DNA of 64,000 nucleotides from Albidovulum sp. (GTDB taxonomy: Bacteria > Pseudomonadota > Alphaproteobacteria > Rhodobacterales > Rhodobacteraceae). How positions within the stretch are numbered: the first letter of the stretch is position 1; the number at the start of each line of letters is the position of its first letter. The translations under genes and the position numbers were made by a program. Below, in pieces: positions 8,609-16,152 of the stretch. Below the pieces are notes generated by a model. The model was not told the DNA's origin. It was given only the letters and a program-made list of their open reading frames with translations, and did no database searches. The stretch covers positions 1-64,000 of the forward strand of contig JACKKB010000006.1 of NCBI GenBank assembly GCA_020637635.1. Direction: 5' to 3'.

Positions 8609-11365
8609 ATGCCCATCGTGACCGGCAAGGACACCGCGAAGACCCGCAAGACCCTGACCGTCGGCGGCAAGACCGTCGCCTATTACTCGATCACCGCCGC
8701 CGAAAAGGCCGGGCTCGGGAGCTTCGCGAAGCTTCCCGCCGTGCTGAAGGTGGTGCTCGAGAACATGCTGCGCTTCGAGGATGGTGGCCGCACGGTTTCG
8801 GTCGATGACATCAAGGCTTTCTCCGACTGGGGCAAACAGGGGGGCAGGAACCCGCGTGAGATCGCCTATCGCCCGGCGCGCGTGCTGATGCAGGATTTCA
8901 CCGGCGTGCCGGCGGTCGTCGACCTTGCCGCGATGCGCGACGGGATCAAGGCGCTTGGCGGTGACGCGCAGAAGATCAACCCCCTGAACCCCGTGGACCT
9001 CGTCATCGACCATTCGGTGATGATCGACGAATTCGGCAATCCGCGTGCCTTCCAGCGCAACGTCGATCTTGAATACGAGCGCAACATGGAGCGCTACGTC
9101 TTCCTGAAATGGGGCCAGAACGCGTTCCGGAACTTCCGCGTCGTGCCGCCCGGGACCGGCATCTGCCACCAGGTGAACCTCGAATATCTCGCCCAGACGG
9201 TCTGGACGGACAGCGACCAGTCGGGCGAAACCGTCGCCTACCCGGATACGCTCGTCGGCACCGACAGCCACACCACCATGGTCAACGGCCTTGCCGTTCT
9301 CGGCTGGGGCGTCGGCGGGATCGAGGCCGAGGCGGCGATGCTCGGCCAGCCGATCTCGATGCTGATCCCCGAGGTCGTGGGCTTCAAGCTGACCGGCCGG
9401 ATGGTCGAAGGCACCACCGCCACCGATCTCGTCCTCAAGGTCGTGCAGATGCTTCGCAAGCACGGCGTGGTGAACAAGTTCGTCGAGTTCTACGGCGAGG
9501 GTCTCGATCACCTGCCGCTGGCCGACCGCGCGACGATCGCCAACATGGCGCCGGAATACGGCGCCACCTGCGGCTTCTTCCCGATCGACGCCGAAACCCT
9601 GCGCTACCTGCGCCAGACCGGCCGGGACGAGGCGCGCATCGAACTCGTCGAGGCCTATGCCAGGGAAAACGGCTTCTGGCGCGGCGCCGACTACGATCCG
9701 GTCTACACCTCGACGCTGCATCTCGACATGGGCACGATCGTGCCGGCGATCTCGGGTCCGAAGCGGCCGCAGGACTACCTGCCGCTGACCGATGCGGCGT
9801 CGGCCTTCTACAAGGTCGTCACCGACTATCGGGGCATCGACACCTCCAAGCGCGCCAACGAAATGGTCGATGAGGGCGGTGCGGTCGCGGTGGCCGACAA
9901 GGTGGACCTGCGCAAGTCGGCCGCCGTCGAGGGCGAGGATTACCGGCTGCACGACGGCTCGGTCGTGATTGCCGCCATCACCTCCTGCACCAACACCTCG
10001 AACCCCTATGTGCTGATCGGCGCCGGTCTGGTGGCGCGCAAGGCGCGGGCGCTCGGCCTCAATCGCAAACCCTGGGTGAAGACCTCGCTCGCCCCCGGGT
10101 CGCAGGTGGTCTCCGAATACCTTGAAGCCGCGGGGCTGCAGGAGGATCTCGACGCGCTGGGCTTCAACCTCGTCGGTTACGGCTGCACCACCTGCATCGG
10201 CAATTCGGGGCCCCTTCAGCCGGAGATTTCCAAGGCAATCGCCGATAACGACCTGATCGCGACCGCCGTCCTCTCCGGCAACCGCAACTTCGAGGGCAGG
10301 ATCAGCCCCGACGTGCGGGCGAACTACCTCGCCTCGCCGCCGCTCGTCGTCGCCTATGCCCTGGCGGGCGACATGAACATCGACCTGACGAGCGAGCCGC
10401 TCGGCACCGGCAGCAACGGCAAGCCGGTCTATCTCAAGGACATCTGGCCGAGCAACGAGGAGATCGCCAAACTGGTCCATGCCACGGTCACCCGCCACGC
10501 GTTCCGGAAGAAATATGCCGATGTCTTCAAGGGCGATGCCAAATGGCAGGGGGTGAAGGTCACCGAATCGGAGACATACGACTGGCCCGCGGCCTCGACC
10601 TATATCCAGAACCCGCCCTATTTCCGCGACATGGGCAAGGAGAAGGGCACGATCCGCAATATCGACGGCGCCCGGATCCTCGCCCTTCTGGGCGACATGA
10701 TCACCACCGACCACATCTCGCCGGCCGGTTCCTTCAAGTCGACGACACCGGCCGGGCGATACCTGACCGAACGGCAGGTCGCGCCGCGGGACTTCAACTC
10801 CTACGGCTCGCGCCGGGGCAACCACGAGGTCATGATGCGCGGCACCTTTGCCAATATCCGCATCAGGAACGAGATGCTGGACGGCGTCGAAGGCGGCTAC
10901 TCCCTCGGCCCCGACGGCAAGCAGACCTCGATCTTCGAGGCCTCGGAAGCCTATCAGGCCGCGGGCGTGCCGCTCGTCGTTGTCGGCGGGATCGAATACG
11001 GCGCCGGCTCCTCGCGCGACTGGGCGGCCAAGGGCACCAACCTTCTGGGCGTCAAGGCGGTCATCGCCGAGAGCTTCGAACGCATCCACCGTTCGAACCT
11101 CGTCGGCATGGGGGTGATCCCGTTCGAGTTCACCGAAGGGCAGAACCGCAAGTCGCTGGGGCTCACGGGCTCCGAGGTGATCTCGATCCACGGGCTCGAG
11201 GACGACCTGAAGCCGCTCAGCCTCGTGTCCTGCACGATCCGCTATGCCGACGCGACCGAGAAGGTGATCCGGCTCAAGTGCCGGATCGATACCGAGGTCG
11301 AGATCGAATATGTCGAGAACGGCGGGGTCCTGCACTACGTGCTGCGCAATCTCGCCAGGAGCTGA
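8609..11365 (+). CDS. acnA: Aconitate hydratase A (aconitase)
   Basis: A 918-residue TCA-cycle enzyme that isomerises citrate to isocitrate through cis-aconitate with a [4Fe-4S] cluster. The cluster Cys are in ITSCTNTSNP (about residue 459) and GCTTCIGNSG (about 525 and 528). Other marks are VGTDSHTTMVNGLAVLGWGV, the C-terminal swivel domain with GDMITTDHISPAGS and the active-site segment GGIEYGAGSSRDWAAKG. Length agrees with bacterial AcnA/IRP1-type aconitases (about 890-920). The ATG at 8609 is preceded by GAGGGAGAT. A strong hairpin terminator follows the stop. Confidence 0.97.
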   Translation: MPIVTGKDTAKTRKTLTVGGKTVAYYSITAAEKAGLGSFAKLPAVLKVVLENMLRFEDGGRTVSVDDIKAFSDWGKQGGRNPREIAYRPARVLMQDFTGVPAVVDLAAMRDGIKALGGDAQKINPLNPVDLVIDHSVMIDEFGNPRAFQRNVDLEYERNMERYVFLKWGQNAFRNFRVVPPGTGICHQVNLEYLAQTVWTDSDQSGETVAYPDTLVGTDSHTTMVNGLAVLGWGVGGIEAEAAMLGQPISMLIPEVVGFKLTGRMVEGTTATDLVLKVVQMLRKHGVVNKFVEFYGEGLDHLPLADRATIANMAPEYGATCGFFPIDAETLRYLRQTGRDEARIELVEAYARENGFWRGADYDPVYTSTLHLDMGTIVPAISGPKRPQDYLPLTDAASAFYKVVTDYRGIDTSKRANEMVDEGGAVAVADKVDLRKSAAVEGEDYRLHDGSVVIAAITSCTNTSNPYVLIGAGLVARKARALGLNRKPWVKTSLAPGSQVVSEYLEAAGLQEDLDALGFNLVGYGCTTCIGNSGPLQPEISKAIADNDLIATAVLSGNRNFEGRISPDVRANYLASPPLVVAYALAGDMNIDLTSEPLGTGSNGKPVYLKDIWPSNEEIAKLVHATVTRHAFRKKYADVFKGDAKWQGVKVTESETYDWPAASTYIQNPPYFRDMGKEKGTIRNIDGARILALLGDMITTDHISPAGSFKSTTPAGRYLTERQVAPRDFNSYGSRRGNHEVMMRGTFANIRIRNEMLDGVEGGYSLGPDGKQTSIFEASEAYQAAGVPLVVVGGIEYGAGSSRDWAAKGTNLLGVKAVIAESFERIHRSNLVGMGVIPFEFTEGQNRKSLGLTGSEVISIHGLEDDLKPLSLVSCTIRYADATEKVIRLKCRIDTEVEIEYVENGGVLHYVLRNLARS

Positions 11366-11397
11366 TCGCCGCCGCCCGGAACGGTGCCGGCGTTGTG

Positions 11398-11432
11398 CCC
11401 CCGCCCGGGTTCCGGGCGGGGGTCCGAATTTT
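11398..11432 (+). terminator. Rho-independent terminator after acnA
   Basis: An 11-bp perfect stem, CCCCCGCCCGG at 11398-11408 and CCGGGCGGGGG at 11412-11422, with a 3-nt loop, followed by a short A/T run ending TTTT at 11432. It begins 33 bp after the acnA stop. Confidence 0.8.
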
Positions 11433-11683
11433 CGGCGGGCGCCGACCGGCGGTGGACCAGGCGCGCGCCATCTCGCCCGACGCGGGAAATCGATTCCCTG
11501 CCCCGCGGATGTGCCCCGGGGAGCATTGATTTCCGCGCCGGCATAGTGGCGCGAAACGGCCCGTTCTGTTCGCGCCGGAGCGTCGGGATCTTGCACGATT
11601 CTCGCAGCAGTAACGGCAGTTTAACCAAGATTGTGCAGGCTTGCGCCGAACCGCTTGAACCGATCGGGCAGAGGCGCAAAAGC
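11433..11683. other. Non-coding stretch between acnA and ccmG with no confident gene
   Basis: Apart from the terminator, a CtrA-like box near 11610 and a weak 34-codon ORF starting at 11684, I see no gene here. The A/T-richer part (about 11580-11660) looks like a promoter region reading rightward. Confidence 0.4.
11610..11624 (+). promoter_or_regulatory. CtrA-like binding site in the acnA-ccmG gap
   Basis: GTAA at 11610-11613, seven bases, then TTAA at 11621-11624 (continuing TTAACC): one mismatch to TTAA-N7-TTAA. It lies about 60 bp before a possible small ORF on the plus strand. Confidence 0.4.
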
Positions 11684-11788
11684 ATGGTCATGAGATCGTT
11701 CACGTCGAGATGCGCCTTTCTGCCGAGCATGCCCTGGATCGAACTGATCGGGCTGCTGCTCCTGATCGCCGCATCCGAGATCAGGTGA
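11684..11788 (+). CDS. Possible 34-residue membrane peptide
   Basis: An ATG at 11684 (second ATG at 11690) with AGAGG eight bases upstream opens 34 codons ending ELIGLLLLIAASEIR, so the C-terminal half would be a short membrane segment. A CtrA-like box lies about 60 bp upstream and a hairpin terminator (11841-11872) downstream. A transcript from box to terminator is therefore plausible, and it could be a small RNA rather than a coding gene. No homologue is recognised. Confidence 0.25.
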   Translation: MVMRSFTSRCAFLPSMPWIELIGLLLLIAASEIR

Positions 11789-11840
11789 CGCCAAGCCGCC
11801 GCGGGGTGCAGCTACACCCTCCCCGCGGCGCCCTTCCGGC

Positions 11841-11872
11841 GCCCCGACCCTTCCCCCCCGGAGGGTCGGGGC
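11841..11872. terminator. Hairpin terminator between convergent transcripts
   Basis: A perfect 11-bp stem, GCCCCGACCCT (11841-11851) and AGGGTCGGGGC (11862-11872), with a 10-nt C-rich loop. It lies 30 bp beyond the stop of the leftward ccmG gene. There is no T run, so rho-independent action is not certain, but its place between convergent genes suits a two-way stop. Confidence 0.6.
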
Positions 11873-11902
11873 CCGGCGAGTGTCCGGACCTGGCAGAAGC
11901 CT

Positions 11903-12442
11903 CTAGCGGCCCCGCGCCTTGGCGAGCGCCGGCAGGAAGCGCTGTTCGAAGTCGCTGCCGACAAGCGGGCCGATGAACTTGAACAGGACCGTGCCGTCGC
12001 CCGCGACGATGAAGGTCTCGGGCGGGGCGGTGACACCCCAGTCGATCGAGTTGCGCCCGGTCGGATCGCCCGCGACGGCGATGAAGGGATCGCCCTCTTC
12101 GGCAAGATAGGCCTCGGCCTTGGCGGCATCGTCACGGATGTTGACGCCGATGATGCGCACCCCCTCGCCCGCCAGCCGTTTCAACGTCGGGTGCTCGGCC
12201 CGGCACGGCGGGCACCAGGTGGCCCAGAAGTTCACGAGCGTCAGGGTGCCGGTGCGCAGGTCGGCATCGGTCGGGGTGGCGAGTTCGCCCACGGTCGCGG
12301 TGGCCAGCGCCGGCGCCTGGCGGCCGATGAAGGTCGAAGGCAGGTCGTCGGGATTGTCGCGCCCCATGCCCCAGAAGAACATCGCGGCGATGCCCGCGAA
12401 GATCGCCGGCGGGATCAGGACCAGTGGCGAGACTCTAGCCAT
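11903..12442 (-). CDS. ccmG: DsbE/CcmG thiol:disulfide interchange protein
   Basis: A 179-residue membrane-anchored thioredoxin-like protein. One N-terminal membrane segment (about 7-26) is followed by a periplasmic domain with the redox site WCPPC (Cys77, Cys80) in LVNFWATWCPPCRAEHPTL, GVNIRDD and GVTAPPETFIV with the cis-Pro. CcmG keeps apocytochrome c Cys reduced for heme attachment. It is the last gene of the ccmABCDG run, and its start overlaps the end of ccmD by eight bases, showing translational coupling. Confidence 0.93.
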   Translation of the reverse strand: MARVSPLVLIPPAIFAGIAAMFFWGMGRDNPDDLPSTFIGRQAPALATATVGELATPTDADLRTGTLTLVNFWATWCPPCRAEHPTLKRLAGEGVRIIGVNIRDDAAKAEAYLAEEGDPFIAVAGDPTGRNSIDWGVTAPPETFIVAGDGTVLFKFIGPLVGSDFEQRFLPALAKARGR

Positions 12443-12590
12443 GGCGCGCCATCCGCCTTTCCTGCGCCTCGAGCCGCTCGCGCATGACCCGGCCCCGGCG
12501 GAGCGTTGCGATGACGAGAACCGCGAGCAGCAGGATCGTCACCGCATAGGCCCCGAGAACCGTGGCGGCGTATTTGCCGAGCCCGACCAT
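12435..12590 (-). CDS. ccmD: Heme exporter protein CcmD
   Basis: A 51-residue protein with one membrane segment (YAVTILLLAVLVIATL) and a basic, charged C-terminal tail, the usual CcmD make-up. CcmD helps release holo-CcmE from the CcmABC complex in cytochrome c maturation. The start codon overlaps the ccmC stop (TGATG) and the end overlaps the ccmG start, so its place is fixed by the operon. A longer open frame upstream runs in the wrong frame through ccmC. Confidence 0.88.
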   Translation of the reverse strand: MVGLGKYAATVLGAYAVTILLLAVLVIATLRRGRVMRERLEAQERRMARHG

Positions 12591-13318
12591 CAGGCCATCC
12601 TTTCCCGCGCCTCGAGCGCGCGGAGCCGTCGGGCGCGGATCTCGGTCCGGGTGCGCAGAAGGACGAGGGTCAGGAAGAGCAGCACGAAGCCCGCCATCGA
12701 GGTCCAGAGCGGATAGGCGAAGACATCGGAAACATGTTCCTTGCTGTCGAGCGAGAGCGAGGCGCCCTGATGCAGGCCCTGGTTCCAGAAGAGCACCGCG
12801 TAACGGCTGAGAAGCGCGAAGACCGAGCCGACGAGGCAGAGGACCGACGTGAGATCGGCCGCGCTGTCGGGGTCGTCGACCGCCTCCCAGAGCGCCAGAT
12901 AGCCGAGATAGAAGAGAAAGAGGATCAGGAACGAGGTCAGCCGCGGATCCCAGGCCCACCAGGTGCCCCACATCGGCTGGCCCCAGATCGCCCCGGTGAA
13001 GAGCGCGATGAGCGTCATCGTCATGCCGACGGGCGCGGCAGCCTTGGCGGCCAGGACCGAGACATGGTGGCGCCGCACCAGCCAGATCAGCGAGGTCACG
13101 AGCATCATCGCCCAGCAGTTGATCGCCATCATCGCCGCGGGGACGTGGATGTAGATGATCTTCACCGTCGAACCCTGGCGGTAGTCGTCGGGGGTGAAGA
13201 AAAAGCCCCAGACGAGGCCGGTCAGAAGTGTCACGACCGCAAGCCCCGTCACCCAGGGCAGCGCCCAAGAGGAGGTCTCCATGAACTTCTTGGGGTTCGC
13301 GTATTCCCAGATCGACAT
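12590..13318 (-). CDS. ccmC: Heme ABC transporter permease CcmC
   Basis: A 242-residue, six-helix membrane protein that presents heme to CcmE in the periplasm. The signature Trp-rich loop GQPMWGTWWAWDPRLTS lies at about 113-129. Possible heme-ligand His are in IYIHVPAAM (His58) and in the later periplasmic loop near LDSKEHVSDV. The start chosen is ATG at 13318 (MSIWEYANP), matching family N-termini; 12 extra codons are open upstream. It overlaps ccmD by TGATG. Confidence 0.95.
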   Translation of the reverse strand: MSIWEYANPKKFMETSSWALPWVTGLAVVTLLTGLVWGFFFTPDDYRQGSTVKIIYIHVPAAMMAINCWAMMLVTSLIWLVRRHHVSVLAAKAAAPVGMTMTLIALFTGAIWGQPMWGTWWAWDPRLTSFLILFLFYLGYLALWEAVDDPDSAADLTSVLCLVGSVFALLSRYAVLFWNQGLHQGASLSLDSKEHVSDVFAYPLWTSMAGFVLLFLTLVLLRTRTEIRARRLRALEARERMA

Positions 13319-13384
13319 GGCGCCCTTGCTAGCCTTTCGGGCCCCTGCCCTCAAGCTCTTTGCGCCGAGGATACAGCATGGATC

Positions 13385-14041
13385 TCAGCGCAGGCCCGCG
13401 CGGATTGCCGCAGCGCCGGCGAAGGGCAGAAGCGCCAGCGCGCCGAGCGTGATGCCGGCCAGCATCAGCAGCGGCGTCGCCGGCGAAAGCCCCTCGGTTC
13501 CGCGCCGTGCCGCCTCGGCGCCGAAGATCAGGGTCGGGATGTAGAGCGGCAGGACGAGCAGCGACAGGAGGAGCCCGCCGCGCTTCAGCCCCACGGTGAC
13601 GGCGGCGCCGAAGGCACCGATGAAGGAGAGCGCCGGGGTGCCGAGGGCGAGCGACAGCGCGAGCCAGACGTAGCCGCCCGCGGGCAGGCTGAGAAGGATG
13701 CCGAGCACCGGCGCCGCCAGCGTGAGCGGCAGGCCGGTGGTGAGCCAGTGGGCGACGGCCTTCACCGCCACCACGCCTTCGAGCGGCACGGGTGCGGTCG
13801 CGAGCAGGTCGAGCGAGCCGTCCTCGCGGTCGAGCGCGAAGATCCGGTCGAGCGAGAGGAGGCAGGCGAGCAGCGCGCCGACCCAGAGGATCCCCGGCGC
13901 GATGGCGGCGAGTCGTTCGCTTTGCGGGCCGACGCCGAAGGGGACGAGCACGGTCACGATGAGGAAGAAGGCGAGGCTGAGGCCGAAGCCGCCGCCGGCC
14001 CGGGTGGCAAGCCTGAGGTCGCGCAGGAGCAGCGCTAGCAT
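13385..14041 (-). CDS. ccmB: Heme exporter protein CcmB
   Basis: A 218-residue, six-helix membrane subunit of the CcmAB ATPase complex that drives release of holo-CcmE. Typical segments are MLALLLRDLRLATRAG at the N-terminus, SLDRIFALDREDGSLDLL, SLPAGGYVWLALSLALGTPALSFIGA and LPLYIPTLIFGA. Length fits the family (217-222). The start is the ATG at 14041. A palindromic repeat lies in the 76-bp gap to ccmA, and 66 bp separate it from ccmC. Confidence 0.93.
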   Translation of the reverse strand: MLALLLRDLRLATRAGGGFGLSLAFFLIVTVLVPFGVGPQSERLAAIAPGILWVGALLACLLSLDRIFALDREDGSLDLLATAPVPLEGVVAVKAVAHWLTTGLPLTLAAPVLGILLSLPAGGYVWLALSLALGTPALSFIGAFGAAVTVGLKRGGLLLSLLVLPLYIPTLIFGAEAARRGTEGLSPATPLLMLAGITLGALALLPFAGAAAIRAGLR

Positions 14042-14070
14042 GGCCGCGCACCTCGGGTTCGCTGCGCGCC

Positions 14071-14095
14071 GGGGCGCTGCCCCGGACCCCGGGGT
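14071..14095. repeat. REP-like palindromic element between ccmA and ccmB
   Basis: The sequence GGGGCGCTGCCCC (hairpin) runs into CCGGACCCCGGGG, also self-complementary. Elements of this form are common intergenic repeats in Rhodobacterales genomes, from memory. Its position within the ccm operon could alter mRNA stability between ccmA and ccmB. Confidence 0.5.
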
Positions 14096-14117
14096 ATTGC
14101 GGCAACGAAGAGGCGGG

Positions 14118-14768
14118 TCATGTGAAGGCCCCGTCGAATGGCCCGTCGAAGGCCCCGTCGAAGCCGCCGCCCTGACCCGCCGCGGGTGGCCGGGCGCGGA
14201 AGGCAAGGAGGTCGAGGAGCTCCGCCTCGTCGAGGCCGAGATCGACATGGGTGGCCATGAGCGCCGCGCCGCCCCGGGCCAGATGGGCGCGCACCGCGCC
14301 CGCGAAGAGCCCGACCGAGGCCGCGTCGAGCGACACGGTCGGTTCGTCGAGGAGCCAGAGCCTGCGGCCGCTGACGAGGAGGCGGGCAAGGCCGAGGCGG
14401 CGTTTCTGCCCGGCCGAGAGGGTCTGCGCCGGACGGTCGGCATGGGCTTGCAGATCCATCGCGGACAGCGCCGGGGCGATGTCGGCCGTGCCGTAGATCC
14501 GGGCCCAGAAGCGCAGGTTCTCGGCCACGCTCAGGACCGCCTTCAGGCCGTCGGCATGGCCGGCATAGGCGGTGCCCTCGGCCGGCAGGGCGATCCTGCC
14601 TGCGCGGGGCGGCAGGAGGCCCGCGACGGTGCGCAGGAGCGTCGTCTTGCCGATGCCGTTCGGTCCGCGCAGGACAAGAGCCGCGCCGGGCGCCAGATCG
14701 AAGGAGAGGCCTTCGAGGATGGCCATGCCGCCCTGGGCGACGGCGAGGTCGGAGACGGTGAGGATCAT
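14118..14768 (-). CDS. ccmA: Heme ABC exporter ATP-binding protein CcmA
   Basis: A 216-residue ABC ATPase partner of CcmB. Walker A is GPNGIGKTT (about 37-45), the signature is LSAGQKRRLG and Walker B is LWLLDEPTVSLD. The ATG at 14768 begins MILTVSDLAV. The C-terminus carries an unusual tail of repeated FDGA/FDGP units coded by a 12-bp tandem repeat (14124-14159), beyond the normal end of the ATPase fold. It is the first of the ccm genes here, 40 bp after the Mth938-like gene. Confidence 0.94.
   Translation of the reverse strand: MILTVSDLAVAQGGMAILEGLSFDLAPGAALVLRGPNGIGKTTLLRTVAGLLPPRAGRIALPAEGTAYAGHADGLKAVLSVAENLRFWARIYGTADIAPALSAMDLQAHADRPAQTLSAGQKRRLGLARLLVSGRRLWLLDEPTVSLDAASVGLFAGAVRAHLARGGAALMATHVDLGLDEAELLDLLAFRARPPAAGQGGGFDGAFDGPFDGAFT
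14124..14159. repeat. 12-bp in-frame tandem repeat in the 3' end of ccmA
   Basis: Three units of GAARGGCCCCGTC type (GAAGGCCCCGTC, GAATGGCCCGTC, GAAGGCCCCGTC on the plus strand) give a repeated FDGA/FDGP tail to CcmA. The unit is a multiple of three, so copy-number change keeps the frame. Confidence 0.75.
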
Positions 14769-14808
14769 GGGCACCGGGGTAGCCGATCGCGGCGCCATGG
14801 CAAAGGCC

Positions 14809-15168
14809 CTATGCGACCGGCAGGAGTGCGGCGGCAACGCGCCGCCCCTCGGCGAGGAGCATGTTGTAGGTCCGTGCCGCCGCGGCGCTGTCCATCGGCT
14901 CGAGCGCGAGGCCCGCGGCCTCGACCGCGTCGCGCAGGCTCGCCGGCGGGTGGGCGATGGTACGGCCCATGCCGAGCAGGAGGACATCGACGCCATCGCC
15001 GAGCGCCGCGAGTGCGGCCGTGTCGCCAAGCCCGCCCCAGGCGCCGACGCCCGCCGGGCCGATGAGGACCGGCCCGCGGACGACCTTGCCGCCGATGCGG
15101 AAGAAGCCCGGGCCGTAGCCGTCGACGGGCAGCGCCGCGCCGAAGGCGATCTCGTTCAGGCGGATCAT
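14809..15168 (-). CDS. Mth938-like (DUF498) domain protein
   Basis: A 119-residue protein. It starts MIRLNEIAFGAALPVDGYGPGFF, then has RGPVLIGPAGVGAW, VDVLLLGMGRTIAHPP and TYNMLLAEGRRVAAALLP, the conserved order of the Mth938/Xcc1710 domain family (the family of human NDUFAF3). In proteobacteria it commonly follows secF; here the ATG overlaps the secF stop (ATGA). NDUFAF3 is a complex I assembly factor, but the bacterial role is unproven. Confidence 0.85.
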   Translation of the reverse strand: MIRLNEIAFGAALPVDGYGPGFFRIGGKVVRGPVLIGPAGVGAWGGLGDTAALAALGDGVDVLLLGMGRTIAHPPASLRDAVEAAGLALEPMDSAAAARTYNMLLAEGRRVAAALLPVA

Positions 15169-16139
15169 TTGCCCGTCGCGAACTGGGTGCCGGCCGCGCC
15201 GTCGTCCTTCTTGCCCCAGTCGCGCTTGACGCCGAGCATCAGGACCACGTTCTTGGCCACGTAGACCGAGGAATAGGTGCCGACGAGCACGCCCCAGGTC
15301 ATCGCGAAGACGAAGCCTCGGATCACGTCGCCGCCGAAGATCAGCAGCGCGATGAGCGCGATGAGCGTGGTGCCCGAGGTCATCACCGTCCGGCTCAGCG
15401 TCTCGTTGACCGAGAGGTTGCAGAGATCGCGCAGCGGCGTCGTCTTGTACCTGATCAGGTTCTCGCGGAGCCGGTCGAAGACCACCACGGTATCGTTGAT
15501 CGAATAGCCGAGGATCGTCAGCAGGGCGGCGATGATCGTCAGGTCGAACTTGAGCTGGAAGACGGAAAAGATGCCGATCGTGAGCGCGATGTCGTGGACA
15601 AGCGCCACGACGGCGCCAAGCGCGAACTGCCATTCGAAACGCAGCCAGATGTAGACGCAGATCGCCACCGTGCCGGCGAGGACCGAGAGGATCGCGGTGC
15701 GGATGAGTTCGCCCGAGACCTTGGGACCGACCGATTCGACGGACTGGAACGACACCGCGCCGTCGACCCCCTTCAGCGCCGTCTCGATCTTCTGCACCGT
15801 CTCGGGAGTGGCGGATTCGCTGCCCTCCTGGGCCTGAATGCGGATCATCGCGACATGCTTGTCGGGGCCGAAGGTCGGATCGAAGACCTCGGTGATCGAG
15901 ACATCGCCGAGGCCGAGCGGCTGCATCGCCTGGCGGTAGGCGGCGACATCGACGGGGGCGGTCGATTCGGTCCGGATCGTGGTGCCGCCGCGGAAGTCGA
16001 TGCCGAAGTTCAGCCCGATGATGAAGCTCGCGATGATCGCCACGATGACGAGCGCGACGGAGCCGCCGAAGGTGATGCGCTGCCAGCGGAAGAAGTCGAT
16101 GTTGGTATGTTCCGGGACGAGCTTGAGACGGTAGGCCAT
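15165..16139 (-). CDS. secF: Protein translocase subunit SecF
   Basis: A 324-residue, six-helix membrane protein of the RND type that works with SecD to pull secreted proteins across the membrane using the proton gradient. Marks are GIDFRGGTTIRTE near residue 50, GEFIRTAI-like GELIRTAILSVLAGTVAICVYIWLRFEWQFALGA, and the end domain GYSINDTVVVFDRLREN and SRTVMTSGTTLIALIAL. The start is set at ATG 16139 (MAYRLKLVPEHTNIDFF), since the longer frame overlaps the secD end. A 13-bp gap separates it from secD. Confidence 0.96.
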   Translation of the reverse strand: MAYRLKLVPEHTNIDFFRWQRITFGGSVALVIVAIIASFIIGLNFGIDFRGGTTIRTESTAPVDVAAYRQAMQPLGLGDVSITEVFDPTFGPDKHVAMIRIQAQEGSESATPETVQKIETALKGVDGAVSFQSVESVGPKVSGELIRTAILSVLAGTVAICVYIWLRFEWQFALGAVVALVHDIALTIGIFSVFQLKFDLTIIAALLTILGYSINDTVVVFDRLRENLIRYKTTPLRDLCNLSVNETLSRTVMTSGTTLIALIALLIFGGDVIRGFVFAMTWGVLVGTYSSVYVAKNVVLMLGVKRDWGKKDDGAAGTQFATGK

Positions 16140-16152
16140 GGCGCGCTGCTCC

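Noticed and set aside
8588..11596. A 1002-codon open frame on the minus strand
   Set aside because: It covers acnA in the opposite direction and is a composition artefact.
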